Assembly (NCBI GenBank): GCA_005888865.1 | Contig: VBCL01000105.1 | Span: 1 to 11,164, forward strand | DNA length: 11,164 nucleotides | Reading direction: 5' to 3' | Source: Betaproteobacteria bacterium | GTDB taxonomy: Bacteria > Pseudomonadota > Gammaproteobacteria > Burkholderiales > Casimicrobiaceae | Shown here: piece by piece, positions 6,950 to 11,164 of the stretch | How the letters are laid out: every line of letters begins with the position of its first letter | How positions within the stretch are numbered: position 1 is the first letter of the stretch | The notes under the pieces: model-generated | Databases searched by the model: none | What the model saw: the letters and a program-made list of their open reading frames with translations, nothing else | Told to the model about the DNA's origin: nothing | Position numbers and translations under genes: made by a program

Positions 6950-6955
6950 ATTATA
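6950..6955 (-). promoter_or_regulatory. -10 box of the kinase operon promoter
   Basis: On the minus strand this reads TATAAT, a perfect sigma-70 -10 hexamer, 35 bases before the kinase start codon. No good -35 hexamer lies 16-19 bases upstream, which is typical of activator-dependent promoters. Confidence 0.55.
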
Positions 6956-6977
6956 CGGTCACCCGGAGTGGCGGGAG

Positions 6978-6991
6978 TCGGGCTCGATCAA
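6978..6991 (-). promoter_or_regulatory. Candidate FNR half-site centred at -41.5 of the kinase promoter
   Basis: On the minus strand the sequence is TTGAT-CGAG-CCCGA: a perfect FNR left half-site and a poor right half (2 of 5). If TATAAT at 6950-6955 occupies -12 to -7, this 14-base box spans -48 to -35, centred at -41.5, the class II FNR position. The spacing and the missing -35 box are the main support; the weak right arm counts against it. Confidence 0.35.
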
Positions 6992-7025
6992 CGTCTTCCA
7001 GACCTGAAGCTCGTTCGTCTCCCAC

Positions 7026-7065
7026 GGGAATATCCGTGTGCCCGGGCCGGTAATATCCTTGTGCG
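7026..7065 (+). repeat. Imperfect direct repeat upstream of the cupredoxin gene
   Basis: Two related 17-base blocks, GGGAATATCCGTGTGCC (7026-7042) and GGTAATATCCTTGTGCG (7049-7065), match at 14 of 17 positions and start 23 bases apart, about two helical turns. The first also contains the inverted repeat CACGG-N6-CCGTG (7024-7039). They lie 74-113 bases before the cupredoxin start, so they may be tandem activator sites. No regulator is assigned. Confidence 0.4.
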
Positions 7066-7126
7066 TCACGTGCTCGCCGCAGACAACCCGGAACCCGGCG
7101 AGCGCCGTTCATTGCGGCTTCACACC

Positions 7127-7132
7127 GAGGAG
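7127..7132 (+). promoter_or_regulatory. Ribosome binding site deciding the cupredoxin gene start
   Basis: GAGGAG, six bases before the ATG at 7139. It favours this start over an upstream in-frame ATG at 6968, which would add 57 residues ahead of the signal peptide. Confidence 0.8.
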
Positions 7133-7138
7133 ATCTGC

Positions 7139-8392
7139 ATGCCCGACAACTTCCGATTTGTGCTCGCCCGAGTCTTGCTCGGTGCATTGTTCATGCTCGC
7201 TGCCCTCGGCGCGACGGCGGCGGGGCCCAAGGCTTACGTGGGCAACTTCAACGACAACACGGTGAGCGTGATCGATACGGCAAGTGGCGCCGTGGTCGCG
7301 ACGGTTCCGGTCGCCGCCGGACCCCACGGGATGGCCGCGACGCCCGACGGGCGCACGGTCTACGTCAGCGGCGATGGCTCATCGACGGTCAGCGTGATCG
7401 ATGCGTCCGCGGACAAGGTGGCGCGCACGATCGACGTGGGCAAGACCCCGCACGGTCTCGCGGTCACGCCCGATGGGCGCACGCTGCTCGCCGCCGTCTA
7501 CGGTGAGGATCGGATCGCCTTTGTCGATACGGCCAGCCAGGCGATCGTCGCGACCGTACCGGTTGCGAAGCCGCACACCATCGCGGTCCGGCCTGACGGG
7601 AAAGTTGCCTACGTCTCTTCGCAGGAGCCGGGCAAGTTCGCGCTGGTCGTTGTCGACATCCCAACCCGCGCGGCGCTGCGCAGTATCGCGCTCGAAAAGC
7701 CGCCGCGCGACCTCGAATTCGGCGCCGATGGCGCAGCGCTGTATTTCACGTTGGCGAGCGTGAATGCCGTGCAGGTGCTCGATCCCGCGTCGGACAAGAT
7801 CGTCGGCCAGATCACCACCGGCGCATCGCCGCATATCGCCAGCGTATTTCGCGGCGCCACCGTCGGCACGGTGGTCGTGCAGGGGCCGGGCGAATTGCTG
7901 TTGTTCAATCCGGCGACCAATGCCCCGCTGCGCTCGATCGCAGTGGGCAAGCAGCCGCACTGGATGGCCGCGACCTCGGACGCGAAGAGCGTGTACGTCA
8001 CCAACGAGGGCTCGAACGATGTGACGGTGGTCGAGATGGCGACCGGGCAGACCCGGACGATTGCCGTCGGGAAAGCTCCGCGCAAGGTCGTCATCCAGCG
8101 CGTCGCCTCAGGCGGCGGGGCAGCCAAGACCGCGACCGCCGATCCCAAGGTGTCGATCGCCAATTTCGCCTTCGCGCCCGAGGCCGTGACGATCGCGGTC
8201 GGGGATGCGGTCACCTGGACGAACGACGATGCCGCACCGCACGGGCTCGCGTTCAAGGATGGCGCGCAAGGCACCGGTTCGCTCTTGCCTGGGGCGAACT
8301 TCAGCCGCACCTACGACAAACCCGGGACGTACGATTACGTTTGCGCCGTGCATCCCTTCATGACGGGCAAGGTCATCGTTCGAGCGCCGTGA
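7139..8392 (+). CDS. Secreted YVTN beta-propeller protein with C-terminal amicyanin-like cupredoxin domain
   Basis: A 417-residue exported protein. Residues 1-28 form a Sec signal peptide (basic FRFVLAR, hydrophobic core, cleavage near ATAA/G). Residues 30 to about 335 hold seven YVTN/YncE-type repeats (AYVGN, VYVSG, LLAAV, AYVSS, LYFTL, TVVVQ, VYVTN at strand starts), consistent with one seven-bladed propeller. After a Gly/Ala/Thr-rich linker, residues about 347-417 form a type 1 copper domain with His368 (APHGLAF), Cys402, His405 and Met408 in CAVHPFM. The C-x2-H-x2-M spacing is that of amicyanin (CTPHPFM), unlike the longer loop of plastocyanin. It probably acts in the periplasm, either in electron transfer or with the propeller as a docking or catalytic scaffold; which one cannot be told. 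It is divergent from the sensor kinase operon across a 224-bp region, so co-regulation is plausible. Confidence 0.88.
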   Translation: MPDNFRFVLARVLLGALFMLAALGATAAGPKAYVGNFNDNTVSVIDTASGAVVATVPVAAGPHGMAATPDGRTVYVSGDGSSTVSVIDASADKVARTIDVGKTPHGLAVTPDGRTLLAAVYGEDRIAFVDTASQAIVATVPVAKPHTIAVRPDGKVAYVSSQEPGKFALVVVDIPTRAALRSIALEKPPRDLEFGADGAALYFTLASVNAVQVLDPASDKIVGQITTGASPHIASVFRGATVGTVVVQGPGELLLFNPATNAPLRSIAVGKQPHWMAATSDAKSVYVTNEGSNDVTVVEMATGQTRTIAVGKAPRKVVIQRVASGGGAAKTATADPKVSIANFAFAPEAVTIAVGDAVTWTNDDAAPHGLAFKDGAQGTGSLLPGANFSRTYDKPGTYDYVCAVHPFMTGKVIVRAP

Positions 8393-8436
8393 TGGGGCAA
8401 GGCATTGGCTTGGACGGAATCAAGTCAATACGAAAT

Positions 8437-8447
8437 GGCAGCAATAT
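8437..8447 (+). repeat. Promoter-region repeat, copy 1
   Basis: GGCAGCAATAT occurs here and again exactly at 8996-9006, upstream of the small membrane gene. A related GGCAATAT sits at 8471-8477 overlapping the -10 box. The two 11-base copies flank the marR gene and may be part of a shared regulatory site. Confidence 0.45.
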
Positions 8448-8452
8448 AGGCC

Positions 8453-8480
8453 TTGACAATGACTGCTTAGGCAATATAAT
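8453..8480 (+). promoter_or_regulatory. Consensus sigma-70 promoter of marR
   Basis: TTGACA (8453-8458) and TATAAT (8475-8480), both perfect hexamers, are separated by 16 bases. The predicted start of transcription is near 8487, immediately before the marR ATG, so the leader would be very short or nearly leaderless. The spacer contains the candidate repressor site. Confidence 0.85.
8464..8473. promoter_or_regulatory. Candidate MarR operator in the marR promoter spacer
   Basis: TGCTTAGGCA is a near-perfect palindrome (one mismatched pair) lying wholly between the -35 and -10 hexamers, where a bound dimer would block RNA polymerase. The perfect form TGCCTAGGCA lies at 8975-8984 ahead of the efflux genes, which supports a shared repressor. 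Confidence 0.55.
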
Positions 8481-8487
8481 AAGAGCC

Positions 8488-8955
8488 ATGGATACCGCAA
8501 CCGACATCGCGCCTGTTGCCGAGATTTACGACCCGAAACGCTTCGATCCGAGGACGGGTATCGGCGGGCTGTTGTCGCGGGTAAAGATGAGCATCGTCGA
8601 GGCCATGGACGCTGAACTGGCCCCGTTTGACATCAGTACTGCGCAGTACGTGATTCTGGTGAACCTCGCCAACGGCTGCGATTCGTCATCGGACCTCTGC
8701 CGGAGCGTGTCGTACGATCCTGGCGCCATGACGCGCATGTTGGATCGCCTCGAGCGCAAAGGCTTGGTCCGCCGTGTTCGCTGTTTCGAGGACCGCCGTG
8801 TTGCGAGACTCGCGCTCACGGACGAGGGCAAGGCGGTGTATCCGCAACTTGTGGAGCGGGCCGCCGCGGTGTTGAACCGCAAGCTGCGTGGTTTCAGTCC
8901 AGACGAGCTGCGACAACTCGAGGGCTTGCTGCAGCGTATGTTGATGAATGATTGA
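8488..8955 (+). CDS. MarR-family transcriptional repressor of the efflux locus
   Basis: A 155-residue MarR-type winged-helix protein, a normal length for the family. After a short N-terminal arm, dimerisation helix 1 begins near GIGGLLSRVKMSI. The recognition region is SYDPGAMTRMLDRLERKGLVRR, and the wing has the typical D-R-R signature in CFEDRRVARLALTDEG. The C-terminal helices (LRGFSPDELRQLEGLLQRML) complete the dimer interface. Such repressors release DNA on binding phenolic or hydrophobic ligands, or on oxidation. The ATG at 8488 has AAGAG close upstream and a consensus promoter; the in-frame region back to 8341 overlaps the cupredoxin gene and is rejected. It stands directly ahead of NodT and HlyD-type efflux genes, like the EmrR/MarR-controlled EmrAB-type operons of Burkholderia relatives. 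Confidence 0.92.
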   Translation: MDTATDIAPVAEIYDPKRFDPRTGIGGLLSRVKMSIVEAMDAELAPFDISTAQYVILVNLANGCDSSSDLCRSVSYDPGAMTRMLDRLERKGLVRRVRCFEDRRVARLALTDEGKAVYPQLVERAAAVLNRKLRGFSPDELRQLEGLLQRMLMND

Positions 8956-8974
8956 TTTTTTTTGGCCTGTTAGT

Positions 8975-8984
8975 TGCCTAGGCA
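8975..8984. promoter_or_regulatory. Perfect palindrome upstream of the efflux genes, candidate MarR operator
   Basis: TGCCTAGGCA is a perfect 10-bp palindrome 19 bases after the marR stop and 63 bases before the small membrane gene. It matches the marR promoter-spacer site at 9 of 10 bases. No clear -10/-35 pair can be assigned here, so the efflux genes may use a weak local promoter or read-through from marR. Confidence 0.55.
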
Positions 8985-8995
8985 TCAATAGCCAC

Positions 8996-9006
8996 GGCAG
9001 CAATAT
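8996..9006 (+). repeat. Promoter-region repeat, copy 2
   Basis: GGCAGCAATAT, identical to 8437-8447. It follows the palindrome at 8975-8984 here but precedes the palindrome at marR, so the two regions are not a simple duplication; they share two separate short elements in different order. Confidence 0.45.
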
Positions 9007-9047
9007 GGGTTCATTGGCAACCGATTAGAAACGAAAGAAAACGAGCA

Positions 9048-9203
9048 ATGAAGAATGCATGGGTGCAATGGATCGTCGAGCAATTCCGCACGCTCGGCCC
9101 TTATTTCGCGATCGAGCTGATCCTGCCGGGTGGCTCGGTGCTGGCGCTGTTGTTGTGGGCGTATCGCCATCGCTCGGCACTACGTCATCGCGAAGGAGCC
9201 TGA
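9048..9203 (+). CDS. Small single-helix membrane protein ahead of nodT-type gene
   Basis: A 51-residue ORF starting MKNAWVQWIVEQFRTLGPYF. An amphipathic, aromatic-rich N-terminus is followed by one hydrophobic segment (about 20-39, AIELILPGGSVLALLLWAYR) and a basic tail (RHRSALRHREGA), predicting a single-pass inner-membrane protein with its tail in the cytoplasm. Third codon positions are GC-rich as in neighbours. The stop at 9201-9203 is one base before the NodT-type ATG (9205), and that gene's AAGGAG lies inside the end of this ORF, so translation is likely coupled. No ribosome site of its own stands out. I recall short hypothetical membrane proteins at this place in similar Burkholderiales operons but can name no family. 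A role in the efflux complex is inference. Confidence 0.7.
   Translation: MKNAWVQWIVEQFRTLGPYFAIELILPGGSVLALLLWAYRHRSALRHREGA
9193..9198 (+). promoter_or_regulatory. Ribosome binding site of the NodT-type gene, inside the preceding small ORF
   Basis: AAGGAG, six bases before the ATG at 9205. It sets the start of the lipoprotein, rejects an upstream in-frame ATG at 9130, and links its translation to the small membrane gene. Confidence 0.85.
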
Positions 9204-9204
9204 C

Positions 9205-10815
9205 ATGACGACTCGCGCCTTATTAACGGTGAGCGTACTTTCGCTGTCCCTGCTGGCCGGCGGTTGCGCGAGCACCAACGGACTCTCGACGCAGGCGTCG
9301 TTGGGGGACGCGAACGCCCTGGCGGCGCAGAAGTCCTTGGCCGGGACGCCGGTCGCCTCGGCGAGCTGGCCGCGCAGCGACTGGTGGACTGCACTGGGCG
9401 ACGCAGAGCTCGATCGGCTGATCGAGGAAGCGCTGGCAGGCAGCCCGACGCTCAAGGTCGCGGCAGCGCGCACGCGCAAGGCGCTGGGCTTGGCGGAGAC
9501 GTCGAAAGCCGCGTTGTATCCGCGCGTCGACGCGAGCTACGAAGCCACGCGCGAGCGATTCCCCGAGCACGGCCTCGTTCCGCCTCCTGCCGCCGGAGCG
9601 TGGAGTACGGTCCATCAGCTTCAAGCGACGCTCGCCTGGGAGCTCGATTTCTGGGGCAAGAACCGCGCAGCTTACGAGAGTGCGCTCGGCGAAGCGAAGG
9701 CCGCAGAGGTCGACGCTTACGCGGCGCGGCTCGCGCTGTCGGCCAACATCGCGCAGGCGTACGTGCAATTGCAGCGCGCGTACCTGCAGCTCGACGTCGC
9801 GCAGACCACGCTGAAAGAACGCGAGCAGATCTTTGCGCTCACGCGTGATCGCAATGCGGCGGGCGTCGACTCGCGACTTGAGTTGAAACAGGCCGAATCG
9901 GCGCTGCCCGCGACGCGAGAGCAGATCGCGCAGCTCAACGAAACGATTGCGCTCACGCGTAATCGCAATGCGGCGGGCGTCGACTCGCGACTTGAGTTGA
10001 AACAGGCCGAATCGGCGCTGCCCGCGACGCGAGAGCAGATCGCGCAGCTCAACGAAACGATTGCGCTCACGCGTAATCAGCTCGCGGCGCTGCTTGGACA
10101 GGGGCCTGACCGCGGGCTCTCGATCGGGCGCCCCGATGCGCATTCGCTCGAGACCGTGGCGCTGCCGGCGAGCCTTCCGGCGGAGCTCCTCGGTCGTCGC
10201 CCCGACCTGGTAGCACAGCGCGCCCGCGTGGAGGCCGCGCAGAAGGAGATCGCGGTGGCCAAGGCCGAGTTCTATCCCAACGTCAATCTGATCGCGTTCA
10301 TCGGGCTGCAGAGCCTCGGCTCGGCGGGATTTCTGTCGGCAGCCAGCCGTACGCTTGGCGTCGGACCCGCGATCAGCCTGCCGATTTTCGAGGCGGGAAG
10401 GTTGCGCGGAAATCTGGCCGGCAAGAACGCCGATTACGACATCGCGGTGGAGAGTTACAACCAGACGCTCGCCGATGCCTTGCGCGACGTCGTCGACAAT
10501 CTCGCCTCGTTTCGCAGCGTTGCCGAGCAGCGCCGAGAGCAGGCTCAGGCGCTCTCGACCGCGCAGGAGGCCTACGATCTCGCGCTGTTGCGCTACCGGG
10601 AAGGTATCGGCAACTACCTCCAGGTGCTGTCGGCGGAGCAACCGCTCCTCGCGCAGCAGAGCCTCGACGCCGACCTCAAGTCGCGCGAGATATCGCTCTC
10701 GATCGATCTCGTCCGCGCGCTCGGAGGTGGATTCGACGACTCCGCGATCGGGGGCATGACTGCCCCGGTCGCCGCTATTGAACAAAATCGCAGTGTAAAG
10801 GACCAAAACCAATGA
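9205..10815 (+). CDS. NodT/OprM-family outer-membrane efflux lipoprotein with internal 38-residue duplication
   Basis: A 536-residue TolC-superfamily channel of the NodT/OprM type, the outer-membrane exit duct of a tripartite efflux pump. It has a lipoprotein signal peptide (SLLAGGC, lipidated Cys21, Ala at +2), then the typical SDWWTALGDAELDRLIEEAL segment near 54-75, and two outer-membrane efflux repeats: the first with LGLAETSKAALYPRVDASYEA and ALAWELDFWGKN-like sequence, the second with LLGRRPDLVAQRARVEAAQKEI and AKAEFYPNVNL. Tip motifs are AAGVDSRLELKQAE (first half) and REGIGNYLQVLSAEQ (second half). Residues 211-248 are repeated almost exactly at 249-286, lengthening the protein from an expected 498 or so. 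The next gene overlaps its stop as ATGA. It probably works with the HlyD/EmrA-type protein starting at 11107. Whether the duplicated form still folds as a channel is open. Confidence 0.92.
   Translation: MTTRALLTVSVLSLSLLAGGCASTNGLSTQASLGDANALAAQKSLAGTPVASASWPRSDWWTALGDAELDRLIEEALAGSPTLKVAAARTRKALGLAETSKAALYPRVDASYEATRERFPEHGLVPPPAAGAWSTVHQLQATLAWELDFWGKNRAAYESALGEAKAAEVDAYAARLALSANIAQAYVQLQRAYLQLDVAQTTLKEREQIFALTRDRNAAGVDSRLELKQAESALPATREQIAQLNETIALTRNRNAAGVDSRLELKQAESALPATREQIAQLNETIALTRNQLAALLGQGPDRGLSIGRPDAHSLETVALPASLPAELLGRRPDLVAQRARVEAAQKEIAVAKAEFYPNVNLIAFIGLQSLGSAGFLSAASRTLGVGPAISLPIFEAGRLRGNLAGKNADYDIAVESYNQTLADALRDVVDNLASFRSVAEQRREQAQALSTAQEAYDLALLRYREGIGNYLQVLSAEQPLLAQQSLDADLKSREISLSIDLVRALGGGFDDSAIGGMTAPVAAIEQNRSVKDQNQ
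9833..10060 (+). repeat. 114-bp near-perfect in-frame tandem duplication in the efflux channel gene
   Basis: Units 9833-9946 and 9947-10060 differ at one base (G9847 versus A9961, giving Asp versus Asn). A partial third copy, TTGCGCTCACGCGTAATC, follows from 10061. The duplicated protein segment (38 residues, starting ALTRDRNAAG or ALTRNRNAAG) contains the hairpin-tip motif AAGVDSRLEL. The 14-base TTGCGCTCACGCGT at each unit boundary suits slippage or unequal recombination. Confidence 0.97.
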
Positions 10816-11057
10816 CCAATCAACCCCACACGCCACCTGGCAATGTCCCTTCGAGCTTACCCCGGTGCGGGCGCAGACCCTGGCTGTTCATCGCCGTCGC
10901 CGTTGTCGTTGCGATCTCGGTCGTGAGCGGAGAGCTGTGGGCGATCCGTCAAGCTCCCCCCGCCGACGGTACGGTTGCCTCCGGGCTGGCGAGCGATGTT
11001 GATCGTGCGCTTGCCCGGGTGGCGGCGGCATCGGCTCTGATCGGTCCGGCGGACTGA
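10812..11057 (+). CDS. Small single-helix membrane protein overlapping the NodT-type gene
   Basis: An 81-residue ORF whose ATG overlaps the preceding stop (ATGA, 10812-10815), indicating translational coupling. The N-terminus is Pro/Asn-rich and basic near CGRRPW. One hydrophobic helix (about 24-40, LFIAVAVVVAISVVSG) follows, then ELWAIRQAPP and an Ala-rich C-terminal part (VDRALARVAAASALIG), probably periplasmic. Codon use resembles the neighbours. It lies 49 bases before the HlyD-type start. I recognise no family. Its place between channel and adaptor genes suggests an accessory part of the pump, but nothing in the sequence proves it. Confidence 0.65.
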   Translation: MTNQPHTPPGNVPSSLPRCGRRPWLFIAVAVVVAISVVSGELWAIRQAPPADGTVASGLASDVDRALARVAAASALIGPAD

Positions 11058-11106
11058 GGAAGCCTGACTCGCTTCGAACGAAGAAACCGAACCAAGGATA
11101 ACGGCC

Positions 11107-11164
11107 ATGGCTGAACAAGCTCAACCTCCTGCTCCTCCCGAAGACGCCGCGGCACTGAAGGCCA
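11107..11164 (+). CDS. Start of probable EmrA/HlyD-family membrane fusion protein (partial)
   Basis: Only 19 codons are in the window, reading MAEQAQPPAPPEDAAALKA. A good ribosome site, AAGGATA (11094-11100), lies six bases upstream. A Pro/Ala-rich, acidic, cytoplasmic N-terminus before a basic stretch and a membrane anchor is common in EmrA-type adaptors, and an adaptor gene is expected after NodT in MarR-controlled efflux operons. The product is inferred from context; the visible residues alone cannot establish it. Confidence 0.5.
   Translation, partial: MAEQAQPPAPPEDAAALKA

Noticed and set aside
8956..8963. T8 run immediately after the marR stop as an intrinsic terminator
   Set aside because: No GC-rich hairpin precedes the T run, so it does not meet the form of a rho-independent terminator.
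9833..10076. CRISPR-like or satellite array in the efflux gene
   Set aside because: The units are directly adjacent with no spacers, lie within a coding frame, and total only two copies plus a short remnant.
9223..10836. A 537-codon minus-strand open frame opposite the NodT-type gene
   Set aside because: It is a shadow of the efflux channel gene; its Arg-rich translation shows no domain, and its repeated segment is only the complement of the 114-bp duplication.

Overview
The window reads as chromosomal DNA from a high-GC proteobacterium, most likely a betaproteobacterium (Burkholderiales or Rhodocyclales-like). This rests on the GC-rich third codon positions, the FNR protein type, a gene resembling the Burkholderia BCAM0308 family, and a MarR/NodT/HlyD efflux layout. 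No rRNA, tRNA, CRISPR array, insertion sequence, integrase or phage gene is visible. Genes are tightly packed and no gap exceeds 300 bases.

Region A (1-2430, minus strand): a PaaK/CapK-type adenylate-forming ligase is followed by the first 276 codons of an SLC13/ArsB-type membrane transporter that runs off the left edge. Region B (2431-3098, plus strand): a 172-residue zinc-ribbon protein of the BCAM0308 type, transcribed divergently from the ligase. Region C (3187-6914, minus strand) is a four-gene sensory and regulatory cluster, probably one operon. It holds a two-PAS membrane histidine kinase, a NarL/FixJ-type response regulator whose start overlaps the kinase stop (ATGA), a single-domain response regulator, and an FNR-type [4Fe-4S] transcription factor. 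Its upstream DNA has a TATAAT box with an FNR half-site centred where a class II FNR site would lie. A 7-bp-arm palindrome sits between the two response regulator genes. Region D (7139-8392, plus strand): a secreted protein joining a YVTN beta-propeller to a C-terminal amicyanin-like cupredoxin domain, divergent from the kinase. Regions B to D look like a low-oxygen or redox-responsive neighbourhood; that is an inference from gene content.

Region E (8453-11164, plus strand) is a drug or solvent efflux locus. A MarR repressor gene has a consensus promoter (TTGACA, 16 bp, TATAAT) with a near-palindrome in the spacer. A perfect version of that palindrome lies upstream of the next genes: a 51-codon single-helix membrane protein, a NodT-family outer-membrane lipoprotein, an 81-codon single-helix membrane protein that overlaps the lipoprotein gene by ATGA, and the first 19 codons of what is probably an EmrA/HlyD-type adaptor.

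The most unusual features are a near-perfect in-frame 114-bp tandem duplication in the outer-membrane channel gene that repeats a hairpin tip, the small membrane proteins on either side of that gene, the cupredoxin-propeller fusion, and an exact 18-bp duplication just before the iron-sulfur cysteines of the FNR protein. I see no clear new defence system or other wholly new machinery.
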